A DNA stretch of 64,000 bases, from assembly GCA_036429605.1 (NCBI GenBank), contig JAVFKD010000010.1, forward strand, positions 124,001 to 188,000, in the 5' to 3' direction. The translations under genes were made by a program, and so were the position numbers. The stretch comes from Cladobotryum mycophilum. Taxonomy: Eukaryota > Ascomycota > Sordariomycetes > Hypocreales > Hypocreaceae. Positions 35,378-46,168 of the stretch are shown here, one piece after another. Every line of letters starts with the position of its first letter. Position 1 is the stretch's first letter. Below the pieces are notes generated by a model. The model saw only the letters and a list, made by a program, of their open reading frames with translations, ran no database searches and had not been told where the DNA came from.

Positions 35378-36078
35378 TTAGCAGTGAGCAGGGTTGTTGG
35401 GGTAAACGTTGCCAGTGTTGCAGGTGTTGGGAGGAACGTAGAGAGGGGCGGCTAAGTCCAAGGTCAGTTCAAAAGTTCAAAGGGAGCCATGAAGCTCAAT
35501 CGGAGGGTAACACATACCGTTGACACCGTAGTTGGTGGGTGGGTTTCGGACAATGGAGTATCGGCCACCGGGGGTGAGGTTGTTCTCGCAGTTGATCTGG
35601 TTCTGGCCACCGCCGGAGGTGTTGGAGCCGGTCCAGATATCAATGTGAGGCTGACCTTGAGACCAGTCGGATGCTGAGGGAATGGTTAGTCAACTCATGT
35701 CGCTGCTCGAGATGAAGAAACAACTTACTGCACTGAGCGCAAGTATCCTCGAATCGAGCGTACTTGGTCAAGAAGGGGAGGTAGACAATTTCACACTTGT
35801 TCAACTCGCCGGGGGCAGTGGCAAGAGTGATGGGGTCGCTGTAGGTACCGGAGCCTAGATGCCGTGTTAGTTTCTTGGGCAGTGTGTTGGTATAGATGAG
35901 TTTATTCACCTCCAGCCTTGTAGCCACGACCGCAGTCGTAGGCAATGCCAGCTCCAGCGGGGTCATTGTCGGGCCAGCCGTAGAAAGTAACAATGTAGTT
36001 GCCGGGAGTAGAGCAGGCGGTGCTCACACCGGCGAGGACGGCGGCAGCAGCAACAGTGAAAGCAGCGACGGACTTCAT
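35378..36078 (-). CDS. Secreted protein of unknown function, 174 aa, four exons
   Basis: Exons: 36078-35910, 35854-35729, 35673-35518 and 35451-35378; all splice phases close to 175 codons with the stop. A leader (MKSVAAFTVAAAAVLAGVSTA) precedes YIVTFYGWPDNDPAGAGIAYDCGRG, then TYSDPITLATAPGE, CEIVYLPFLTKYARFEDTC, HIDIWTG and INCENNLTPG. I recall similar secreted proteins in many ascomycetes but no proven function. The central block (acidic pair, paired Cys, DIWTG) is reminiscent of double-psi beta-barrel secreted proteins, which is only a structural guess. The promoter region contains GT-rich tracts (36095-36125). Confidence 0.82.
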
Positions 36079-37788
36079 GATGATAGTGATCGTGTGAGTG
36101 TGGGCGTGGGTGTGGGTGTGGTGAGGGTGAGTGTGATGTTGCTGTTATTGTCTTGGATGAGAATGTTCCGAGTAAAATCTGGAGGATCTGCGTCGCCTTT
36201 TATCCATCAACTTCGCAACACAGCATCGTGAATCCAAAAAGGGAGGCGATGTTTCCCACTGACGTTCCATCGTTCGGCCCGTACGCCGGCATGCTAAGCC
36301 GGCACGCCCAGCCGATTCACGGACCGATAACACCAAGACCCAGCGGGTCAAAAATCGCCGTAGTGACTGTGTTGAGAATGCATAGGATAGACGAATTGCA
36401 GTCTTTGACGCTGACGCGGCTGGGGGGGCTTCCATCACCTCTCCTGGTGGTGTTTTCAACTTCTACTTTGGGCATCGGTTATGGATACCCGCCCCTCTCG
36501 TCCCCTTGATTTGTGGACTTTTCTACCCCAGAATTTAGGATCCCTCGCCCACTCTAGAAATAGCTTGCTTGCGACGGCCCGTCTGGTTATCTATCTTCAT
36601 ATTTCCGAGCAATTCTAATCGCGGTAGTTACAAGGTCAATCCCAAACCATTCTGTTCCTGCAGGCCTTGCCTCCCAGGCAGCCACCAATCAGCTTCCACA
36701 CTTGGGCTAGTTGCCTCGTAATGCGCTGCGGTTGAACCTCACTTTCACAGCTCACTTGTGAAGAATGCGCAAGATATTCTGCAGTCATCTTTACGAGTTG
36801 TCATAGTTCGTGAGGCAATGGGATGGCATGGAACAGAATGTGTGCAAATACTTGGTCAGCAATGATTGATGATCTCCCGGTTTTGCCATAAATGAATGCA
36901 AGGAATCGGCATTGGAGTTTATTGGAGGAATAACCTTCAAGCTTTTAACATGGACAAAACAACTTAACTGAACTTTATTATGAACTTTCTCACAACGCAA
37001 GGGCAATTTAATCTACTCCACGTGCGAAACAAAATGCAGGAGGCAACCAGGCACACTTGTGGATTGGTTCTCTACTAGATATCCAAAACAACCAGCTGCA
37101 GAGAACTTCGTCCCATTTAGGAATGTACTGAGAGGTAAGCAACGCTATGACCTTTGTGATGGTACTATGCCAGCACTCCGCAGGCTGGGGTAAGATGGTG
37201 GAGATGGAGGTCATTGGCCTACCTGCTTGTTTCTCCTACGTACAAAACACGGGGTGAAAACAGGAGGGGCATTTTCCATGAGGGCTTGTTGCTCAATCGC
37301 ACTCAGGTGGTCTGATGACATGGGTTCGCTCACACCGTCAGCCATGCCTGGGTAGATCCTGCATGTCCGCAGATCATTTCTCCATCCATTGCCAAACTGC
37401 TGATCGCGTTCCCTTCGTCAGCCCATTTGCCCGACTGTAGCCAAGCCTCAAGCTCTGCACATCCGGCTCACTCCGTGCTACTCTTGCTTCTTGGAATTAT
37501 GAATTGCGAAAAGAAGAGGGAGCAAAGGCGGGAGATTGACATGGCGAAATTGCACAGACCTCGACCTCAACGATTCGCGAGGAGAGCCTTCTGATAATCG
37601 GTGTGGTCTGTGAGCAGGGCTTGCAGGGATCTTTCTGAAACATCGAGCCATTTAGTTGCGTATGCTTGTGGGGTTTCTCTCTAATCATCATTCAACTCAT
37701 CGGCAGGACAACTTGCAAGTTTTATTGACGAGTAGCTCTGTTTACCATCAACTCGCGTTGCGGTCACCTTCCTAACCCCCTTTTTAAT
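36079..37788. other. Intergenic (1.7 kb)
   Basis: Upstream regions of the secreted protein and of the phosphatase. A GTGTGG/GTGAGG-rich tract lies at 36090-36135. No gene with support was found on either strand. Confidence 0.5.
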
Positions 37789-38355
37789 ATGGGTAAATCC
37801 AAGTTGGAAAGAGAAATTCGGTCCTCAGCTTCCCTTATCCTACCGCCTTCCATTTTCCTTGGTCCATGCTCGGCGGCTTCCTCCGGCCCATTTCTGCAGG
37901 CCAACTCCATCTCCCATGTCTTGAGCATCGGAGCGACACCGGCGGCGAAGGTCGATGGGGTCGAGTATCATCGTCTAGCTATCAACGACTCACCATCATC
38001 ATCAATCACAAAGGTCTGCGACTCAGCTTGTCAAATCATAGATGATGCGCTGGGTTCCAAAAATTGCAATGGCAAAATCCTGATTCATTGCTCCGCTGGC
38101 ATATCACGCTCACCTACCGTTGTCGCCGCGTACTTGATGAAGCGGCATGACATGTCGCTAAAGGCGGCACTCGGGCAAATCATCCAAGCACGACCCCAAG
38201 TTTCCCCCAATCCAGGGTTCATACAGCAGCTCAAGGAGCTTGAGGTGCAACTGTGTGGCTCGTCATCACTGCATGTGAATGAGCTGCCGAGACGTGAGAA
38301 AGATCGCATAGAGCTCTTTTTAGACACACAAAACGCGTTGGCCACAACAGGTTGA
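37789..38355 (+). CDS. Dual-specificity protein phosphatase
   Basis: An intronless 188-aa protein. The Cys-based phosphatase signature HCSAGISRS (HCxxGxxRS) places the catalytic Cys at 101 and Arg at 107. The general-acid Asp is Asp67 in AINDSPSS, 34 residues upstream as expected. IFLGPCSAA near the N-terminus and YLMKRHDMSLKAAL after the P-loop are typical DSP core elements, and the length is that of a catalytic domain with a short tail. Family role: removes phosphate from Ser/Thr and Tyr, often on MAP kinases, in cytosol or nucleus. No docking or targeting domain is seen, so the substrate is open. Confidence 0.9.
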   Translation: MGKSKLEREIRSSASLILPPSIFLGPCSAASSGPFLQANSISHVLSIGATPAAKVDGVEYHRLAINDSPSSSITKVCDSACQIIDDALGSKNCNGKILIHCSAGISRSPTVVAAYLMKRHDMSLKAALGQIIQARPQVSPNPGFIQQLKELEVQLCGSSSLHVNELPRREKDRIELFLDTQNALATTG

Positions 38356-39016
38356 AGATTCAATCTCAAATGCAGCCCTTTAAGACATCTATATGCTCGA
38401 TTCCGCGTTGTAACGGTTCGCCCAAATTTTTGAAGGCTCGTCAGCAGTTAATCCACGATCGGTTGGCCGGCAAGTGAAACGCAGATGCGCCAATGCAGTC
38501 AACATGTTCGGAGACGGTTGAGGAGTACAGAAAAGTCATGATGATTCATTTTTGACTTACGGCTAAGGCTGCTGAAGGTCATAAGAGGGCCGATATAGGT
38601 GTGCACCATGCGGCATCAAGCGCCGGGTAAAGAGCGCGACCGGGTGTTTGGTGACCGGCTTTTCTGAGCAACTATGCTTGCCTTAACGTTTCACTATAAT
38701 GGCCATTATATATACAAGTACCTAATCATCAAAAAGGCAAATGTCGTAAGCAAGTCTCGTAAGCAACTTGATGTTCAATATCTTGGTCATCGTCACTTGC
38801 GGGGGCGAGTCTGGGATCTTCGTTTTGTCAAAGGGTGTCAAGTGGAGTGTGTCAACGCTGACTTTCCTTCTACCATACGTGATTTCACAAAAACCAATCC
38901 ACATATAAGTGTACTGGCAAACGGTTCATTCATTGAGGTGATTGATTGATACAAGCAAATACCAGCAAAAGCAGAGTAATCTAAAATATTAGAGGAAGTC
39001 AGAGAGGCAAAAAGAA
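38356..39016. other. Intergenic
   Basis: A 91-codon plus ORF (38674-38949) is present but has no family motif. No other feature is seen before the tRNA. Confidence 0.5.
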
Positions 39017-39106
39017 TGATTTCGCCCGGGCTCGAACCGGGGACCTTTTCGGTGGTGTCAACGCATATTGTTAACGAAATGTCATAACCAACTAGACCAC
39101 GAAACC
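39017..39106 (-). tRNA. tRNA-Val (AAC) with a 16-nt intron
   Basis: A full cloverleaf can be drawn: acceptor stem GGTTTCG/CGAAATC, D-stem GTC/GAC, anticodon stem TTTCG/CGAAA, five-base variable loop AGGTC, T-stem CCCGG/CCGGG with loop TTCGAGC, and discriminator A. The anticodon loop is TT-AAC-A, then a 16-nt intron (39053-39068) at the canonical position after base 37, then C. The mature length is 74 nt. CCA is not encoded, as expected for a nuclear tRNA gene. Confidence 0.93.
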
Positions 39107-39493
39107 ATGTTATCCTTTGATTGGTTGCTGCGATTAGGAGAACAATCTGATTATAATCTCCACGCCAGCTGATGCCGAGCCAAGAGAAGAATTCCTCGAG
39201 AGCATGGCGTTTCAAGGGTCCAATCTTAATGATGAGGAGAGTGATACCAACAGCCTTGAGGTCATGTCGGATTCAACCCAAGAAAATCTTGAGTTGTCTC
39301 GCTCAAGTCTAATCTGGGCATCTTACCCTAGAGGATCGTGTTGGTTGAAAGTCAGTATTAAGAAACAAAATAGCTTCATGCTTTAATTAGAGAGGGCATT
39401 GTGAGGTAGTTTTCTTTGTTTCTAGTAGGTATGAGGCCAATCGACTCGCATACAAATTTTCCTATTCTATTCCCAGATACTACTTGAACACTC
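39107..39493. other. Intergenic
   Basis: About 0.4 kb between the tRNA and the 3' end of the DUF4863 gene. Nothing recognised. Confidence 0.6.
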
Positions 39494-40132
39494 TCAAACA
39501 GACAGTGGCTGCGGCATGTCTGGCTCTGCATTGTATGCGATTCGACCTGCCGGAAGAAAAAACAATGCCACCAGAGCACCGTTTCGCACTTCAGGGTAGT
39601 GGTGGGTCCCTGGCCCTGGCGAGGTCCACCCCGCGCCTTGCCACCCCTGCATGCCCTTCAATTGAGCCTTTCCATCAAGTTGAACGACACAATTGATCTC
39701 TCCGTAAGGATGTGCGTGATATTGGCCAGAGAATACCCCGTCGCTTTCCATGTAAACAGTGGTGATACTGAAATACTTCGTTTCTCTTGATGGGTAGCAG
39801 ATCTTTCCTCTGCGATACTTGGGACCTTGGATTTCGGTCTGGGCAACCCACCCCTCTTCCAATCCCTGCTTGATGTACGCGCAGAAATCCTCGTAGAACG
39901 GGTTGCCAGGGCCGTATTCCTTGTTGAGTCTGGCCTCCAAGTCCTTTCCGGGGGTTCTGGGAACGGTGAATTAGTTCTCACGAGCTTGAATGCGTCTCAT
40001 GGACCTGCAAGAATGGGTGACATACAGGTCTTGTACTTGCTCGAAAAACTCACAGCACCGTGCCACGAACTTTTGCGCTGTTGGCCATTCGGCGAGATCC
40101 AAGACCTGAGCTTTGTCTGAGGTGCTATCCAT
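39494..40132 (-). CDS. DUF4863 family protein, 4-hydroxylaminobenzoate-lyase-like
   Basis: Exons 40132-40026 and 39956-39494 (GTATGT donor, CCCAG acceptor) give 189 aa. The cupin-like core YHAHPYGEINCVVQL ... GAGWTSPGPGTHHYPEV ... ALVALFFLPAGRIAY matches the bacterial PnbB/DUF4863 pattern (HPxGEIN, PPGSxHxPTV, LxFLPxGxIEW). His and Glu of HAHPYGEIN and the later His pair are candidate metal ligands. Family knowledge: bacterial members convert 4-hydroxylaminobenzoate to protocatechuate during nitrobenzoate breakdown. Fungal members have no proven reaction, so lyase activity here is inference. It sits next to a flavin monooxygenase, which fits work on aromatic substrates. Confidence 0.8.
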
Positions 40133-40922
40133 CTTTTAGCTAGACCGTGAAATATGTGCGAAATGAGCAACGAGAACTGCAATGAGAGGATAATTTTTAA
40201 CAAGCCAGCTTTATTAATAATTGAAGGTTGATGCGGGGAGCGTTGGATATTAAAATAGACATGGAACTACCTGCCGATGAAAGTGCCGTTTGGCGGGGGT
40301 CTCGTCCTAATTACTTACTACCGATGTAATGTAATCGAATAGCATCCATCGATGTGCAAGTAAGATAATTGGATTCTAAATGAGGCATATGTCAGACTTA
40401 TATAATAGCTTATGGTCACTTTTCTTAAATAAAGGTGACACTGGAAGCAGATTTTCTAGCACAATTTATCCATACCTTAAGAGCTGCACTTAATGATGGC
40501 AGAGGAACATGGCCCTGTTTGACGATAGGTATTTTGACAACGTAGGGGCAATATCGGTTCGGTTCGCTATGCCTTTTCCGACTTATGACACTTGTAACTT
40601 ATGTTGGTAGACGGAGCTCGAATGCTGATCACACTTCATGCCCCAACTGGCGAGTGATGGCTTCAAAAAGACGGACCTCATCGTTTTCGCCGTTGGTCTG
40701 GAGCGCAGGGGTGACGTTAATCCTGTCAATGCACAGCAAGACGAAGAACATTGATCGTTGAACCAAATTTGGGGCGCTTTCCATTTTTTCCCACCTCCAT
40801 CTAATAATTATTTGTCTTTTGTAGTGAACGGTATCAATTGACAGTTTTCTGTCAGTAGCATTTAACAGTCAAATACGCAGCCAGTATTGGGGCTGCAAAC
40901 GATGATGCGGAATCATTGCTAT
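40133..40922. other. Intergenic
   Basis: Upstream region of the DUF4863 gene and 3' flank of the monooxygenase. No gene seen. Confidence 0.55.
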
Positions 40923-42871
40923 TCACTCATGTAGCGTCTGGTTGAGTCGCCCAATCTCAGCCATCGCACCATCCCACGGCTTACGTTTACCCTCATCGAA
41001 CACACGAAAGTGATGCGGACTCCAGAATCCGTCTCTGAGAATGTTATACTGTCGTCTTTTCCAGAGCCAGAACCACCATGCCTTCCAGCTCGTGCCGCTC
41101 AATCGCTCCATCAATCCGGTCCCAGCCATCCGAGAACACCACACACCCCACTCCCAGCCGTTACGGAAATGAGGCCGCACAGGACCTTTTTGAGCCCAGT
41201 CTAGGACAAGCTGAACATCTTCATCAGTAGATCGGATCATTTCCTCGAGAGGCGGCAGCGTCGACTTCCCAGCCCAGACTTGCGCTAATGCCATGGAAGC
41301 CAAATCGGCATTAATGTTCGTTGATACGCTGAACGGATAGACCTCCAAAAAAGCGAGCGACTGAGGTGCATCGAGGCTAAATATGCCCTGATAGAGACGT
41401 GGCAAGCATTGACCGTCCAACCCTGGCAAAGAGCTATGCCGATGGTTATCCCGTGAAGGATCCCATGGCCCGAGAAGTGTATAATCCGTCCGGTAACCAG
41501 CACAAAAGATGATTGCATCGATGCTCTCTAGGATTCGTTCATCATTCAGCTTTATACTCTTGCCATCTTCTTCAATTGAAGAAACCCCGGAGACGAGCTC
41601 AACGGCGCCTGATTTCAGATGTGGATATAACTCATCTCCAACGAATGGCGCCTTCGAAAACATAGGAGGAGCGGGAGATAGCTTCCACTCTGGTCGAACG
41701 TCATAGGCCATATTTTGTAATTGCGTCATGGCCTTGGAAACCATGATACTGGCCTGAGCTGGTGGAAATTTGCCCATGGCCTCAGAACTGCTGTACTTTT
41801 GACTGCTGTCATAAGTTCTGCCGTTGAAAATCCTGGGAACCTAAAATAGAAAGGTTAAAAATGTTAGGATATTAGGGCGAGTTGTCAATCTACCATGAGA
41901 CCACCTCGCCTATGAGAGATGAAGACTTTATTTCCTCCAGTGACCAGTCCATCAGCAATATCTATCGAGGTGCCGCCTAATCCAATGAGAAGGATCCGCT
42001 GGTTCTTCCAATCCTGTGTTCTGAAAAGGAGATCATTGAAGTTAGTTGCCTCTCTCTCATATACTACGATTCATGTGGTTGGGTTGCAAACCGTTTGCAC
42101 GTTTGGCAGTCTAAGACTGTGCCTTTGAACTGACACAGACCGTCAAACTCTGGCCTAATTGGTGTGTCTGTGTTGCCCATACACATTACGACCTTGTCGA
42201 AATTTTCTATTGTTGTTTCTGAGCTTCTTGAGTCTGTAATAGTGAGCTCCCATCCGTTACGGTCATCTAATCTTTTAATAGCTGAAACACGGCTTTGGAG
42301 GCGAAAGCAGCTCTCCAGTCGAAAGTGGGCGGCGTAAGATTTGAGGTAATCAAGGACTTCGCTGTTGGTAGGAAAGATACTGGTAGCTAAAATATGTTCA
42401 GCAAGAGTCACAGCCCAGTAGACCCTTACTCACCCTCTGCATGTGGGAAATCTGTGTAGCACATCTAAGTATCTAGTCAGCACAGCACAATCTATAAGAT
42501 CTCTCCCTTGGGCGCAATGTCCATGGTTGACAGCGACTGGCCTTATATTTCGAGACATTGGCAACAGTGTCTACTCATCTCCAGTATCGTATTAGCTTCT
42601 CAGATAGTAACCTTGGTGATGATCGGAGAATGATGCTCGCACTTGGAAGGACAGAGGTTCTTGGGTCCTCCGTATAGCACCACAAGCCTCCGATACTGTC
42701 ACTGCTATCAAAGCCAGTAACATCCATACCAGCTTCGACCAAATTTTTGACAGTGGCTAAGCCATTGATTCCTGTAGTAGAAGATATTTCCTTAGTAATT
42801 GGATTGATTGGGGGTGCGTGATGGGGGATGTCACCTAGTCCAACCACAGCCACCTTAATTTTTGAAGCCAT
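40923..42871 (-). CDS. FAD-dependent monooxygenase (FMO-like), seven exons
   Basis: Exons: 42871-42835, 42771-42643, 42570-42542, 42464-42434, 42386-42092, 42020-41894 and 41840-40923; they sum to 522 codons. The FAD site VAVVGLGINGLATVKNL is rebuilt by the first splice. SIGGLW, the TDFPHAEG block, the NADPH site ILLIGLGGTSIDIA and the late FCAGYRTDY motif follow in FMO order. The FMO fingerprint FxGxxxHxxxYK reads FKGTVLDCQTCKR, with Asp in place of the usual His. The junction SKYK/MCYTDF needs a GC donor (AAG|GCCAGT at 42541); no GT donor in phase was found. Family role: NADPH-dependent oxygenation of N- or S-centres or Baeyer-Villiger-type reactions. The substrate is unknown. Confidence 0.83.
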
Positions 42872-43476
42872 GTTGGAGAGTAGTGCAACGAGCTGATGAA
42901 GGACGTCAAAGTTGGCTAAAGTAGGCAAGATCAAAGTCCTAAGTTAAAATTCTCGCAAATCTTTTCTGCGTATCATTTTATTACTGGCGCTTAACTTGAC
43001 TCGTCGATGTTTTGATGGGCATTTGTGGATGAAGCCGCGGATGCTTTTGTACATCCGTATTCGCGGTTAGAAAGCTGAGTTTCACAGCGTAGTCTATTCC
43101 GAGACATTTGCACATGCTGCTTCTGCGGGGTATGAACCAACCTCGGCCATGGATAATCCCCAGCGACAGCAAGATATATTTAACATTTTATGAAGCATGG
43201 TAACATGGGCAAACTTGCCGAACTGTAGGAGATGTCCCGCCTTAATATTAAATCTCAATCTATAGCCCATTCTTTTACCAAGAAATACCTGTCATTTACT
43301 GACCCCCTTGACTTGAACAATCAGCATTCAATGAGGTACAAAATGAATTTGCATGATGAATTCACGTCAATGATTCGTAGATTAATATGGAAAAAGAGTT
43401 AAGGAGTTAGAGATTGTATTTAGTCTTAGACGTGAGTGCTGTCGCCATCGACTTGTCCACGTGTCGATCCCCACAG
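42872..43476. other. Intergenic
   Basis: About 0.6 kb upstream of the monooxygenase and downstream of the Zn2Cys6 gene. No feature recognised. Confidence 0.55.
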
Positions 43477-45368
43477 TCAGCGTTTTAGGTCTGTAGTTAT
43501 TCCAAGAGCTGACCATCCTTTGATGATCTCCTTGGAATCGTTGACATCATGCTCAGCCTCCAGTGTTGTTTCCAACCGCCTGCACTTATACACGACTCGT
43601 GTTTTGTTTCCCTCACCACCTTCAAGAGTCACCTGAACCATCGCAAATCGATAATCGACTGGCAGCGCAGGTAATGCTACAATATTCGCGCAGCGTAAGT
43701 AGCCAGTAAATTCTTGACCTAAACCAGTGTCTTCAATATAAGTGTTCAGGATATTACTGAAGAAACCACGTTCCTCCAGGTTGATGATTTTCGCCACTGC
43801 TGCTGCTGCGACAGTTCCTTCCCACATCCCTTCCTGATGGCGCACACTGGCCATTGACTGGGCGGCCTTGCGTCGAATAAAGGGATTTCGACACTTCAAA
43901 GCCGTAAAGGTAAGGAGTGGAATGATGCCCATGTCAGCGGTGAGGTCTCGGGACTCAACGGTGGAACCCAGCCCAGCAGATAGTAATGAGCCATCCGGTC
44001 TCGACAAATGGTTCACCCGTCTGACGATCTCTTCAAATCTTTCTTCGTGTGAGTCGTATTTCATCTCAGACGACAAACTTCGATGCTTTTCTCGAACAGA
44101 GAGCATTATGGTTGCCAGGATGTGATAGATGCGAAGTAGCTCCACACCGGCTGATAATCTTGGCGACACAGTCTGCCGAATAGTCGTTGATGAATCATTG
44201 TAAACATTTAGCCATTTGTCCAGTGCAGTTTGTAGAAAGTGTTGCTGGTCCGCAAACTCATCCTGTGACAGATCTATCCACCCTCCCTGGCCGTCACGCT
44301 TTTGTGGCGGTCGATTGATGAAGTTCAACGCAATGTCAAGATGCTTTCTCATGTCAGTCAACGTCTCAAATCTGTCGGGCATTGATTGTGCCGTAATAGC
44401 ACAGTCGTTCAATATGGTGAGGAGGCTACGATCGGAATGCCCAAAGATGAGGGACGGAATGTTTATTCGGAGAACGGTCTCAAGGAGGTCTCTGTCAAGT
44501 AATTGATCATGAGCTGTTCTTGGGGCCGGAAGACGCCTTTCATCCGACGGAGCTGGCCCCGATTCATTCGCTTGTGTACTTATTGAAGCCAAGATATTGA
44601 TTGCATTGTTTATATGCTTGCCGGCCGTGCAGTGTGAGCCTCGGACAATATCACTGCACGTGAATAGCACACAGGCGGCAAGAGCAATATGGATAGAATG
44701 GTGATCCTGGGCAGCGAAATGCAGTTGCAGTGATTCAATCGCTTTGTTGTACTGCTGTAATCCAAATCGTTGCCATTAGTCATCCTGCCATGTGATGGAT
44801 GTACTAATTGGATTAGGACCATCTTCTTGGCGTCTTTGTAGAGACGACAAGGCAATCAAGGCGTGAAACACTGCCGGCTCTTTCGCTGAGAGCTGGAAGA
44901 CGGTCTTATCCCAGAACTTTGAGTAAAAGACACCAGCCAGTCTCTCCGACAGTCTTAAGCGGAAAAACTCAAAACAAAGAGATTCGTCGCCATTTGCTGG
45001 GGTTACTCCAGGATCTCGTAGATGTGGTTGCACCGCAGTGATGGTATTAGGTTGGCGATTAGCTGGGAGGCCGAAGCGGCTGGCATATGAGTTCCCTCCG
45101 CCACCCCAGATGCCGTATCCATCACAAACACGCCCAGTTGACACACATTTTTGACATGCAGGTTTACTCTCGTCACACTTAACATGCCTCATTCTGGTAA
45201 GGGGCATGGGATTAGTCTATAGTACTAGAGTAGACTGGTTAAAATGGTAACAAACCTGCAAGTGTGGCAGCCAGTTTTTACGCGCATCTTGCGCCGCGAG
45301 CTTGTCAAGCCAACAGGCCCACCACCTCTAGACTGTCTTAATGCACCATGAGAATTATTGGTACTCAT
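43477..45368 (-). CDS. Zn2Cys6 transcription factor, reading frame interrupted by TAA
   Basis: Exon 1 (45368-45256) and a 62-nt intron lead into the binuclear cluster KTGCHTCRMRHVKCDESKPACQKCVSTGRVCDG, split here as KTGCHTCR plus MRHVKCDESKPACQKC plus VSTGRVCDG; all six Cys are present. A basic GIWGGGG linker and FFRLRLSERLAGVF follow, then ALIALSSLQRR. At 44778-44776 an in-frame TAA separates SITWQDD from WQRFGLQQYNKAIESLQ, after which the same frame runs open to 43477. QQYNKAI is typical of this regulator family, so it should be coding. Either the gene has a nonsense mutation, or a 63-nt in-phase intron (donor GTACAT, acceptor AAAG|CG) removes the stop and that motif. An alternative ATG lies at 45452. 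Confidence 0.75.
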
Positions 45369-46168
45369 TTTAAGGGCTTCTCGAATTCGTGGTTTCGTCT
45401 CTGCGTATGTACTTTGGGACGGACACAAGACGCCGTTTGAGATGAAGATCATACTCTACCAAGTAATGAGTTTGGAGCAGGTAAAAGTAAATCCCCCTCA
45501 TAGCTCGAACCAAGGCACGGGTGAGATAGCGTATCCGTTTTCCCTCCTCTCGCTCGTAGCCGTAAGCAAGTATTTGATGCCAGGCAAGTGAGTCTGTTGA
45601 GTCGCTGCAGTCTGTAACTCTGTGCCTGGGTCTTGTAAGAGAAATCACGGTTTCCAATTGGCCAGATCGGCTATAAAGCAACCTGATTGAACAACGGCAG
45701 TCCTTGCAGACTAAAACACGGTCAGCTTCTTGCCTAGCCCTGGCCAATCACCCTTGGCTAGCTATCTGATGATTGGGGATGCCCCTGTACCACTACTGCA
45801 GGCTACCCCTCCTCGAGACTCCAGAGTTGCATCGATGTCATCTGCATTACTTATACAATACCAATATTCGTGCATCGAGTACTTATGCTAGCCATTCTCC
45901 TGCTTGTAGTGTTAATTGTTTCCCTAAGCTTTTGAACGCTCCCGAACCGACGATTTAAGATATCACTGGAGATGACGGAGCCATCTGTGTATATGAGGAG
46001 CCATGATTTAGACCTAAATAGAACTAGTATACACACCGTGATAGACCTATTCGTATCATCATGCCAGGTTGTGTGGTAAATATCCATCATATATACCATA
46101 AATATATACCCATGTCGCTTGCCGAAATCCCATAATAATATTTAACGCAACACACACCCTCGAAGCTA
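45369..46168. other. Intergenic
   Basis: 0.8 kb upstream of the Zn2Cys6 gene and 3' flank of the carboxylesterase. An in-frame upstream ATG at 45452 is noted above. No other feature. Confidence 0.5.

Noticed and set aside
38674..38949. 91-codon plus-strand ORF near the tRNA
   Set aside because: No motif, leader or homology recognised.
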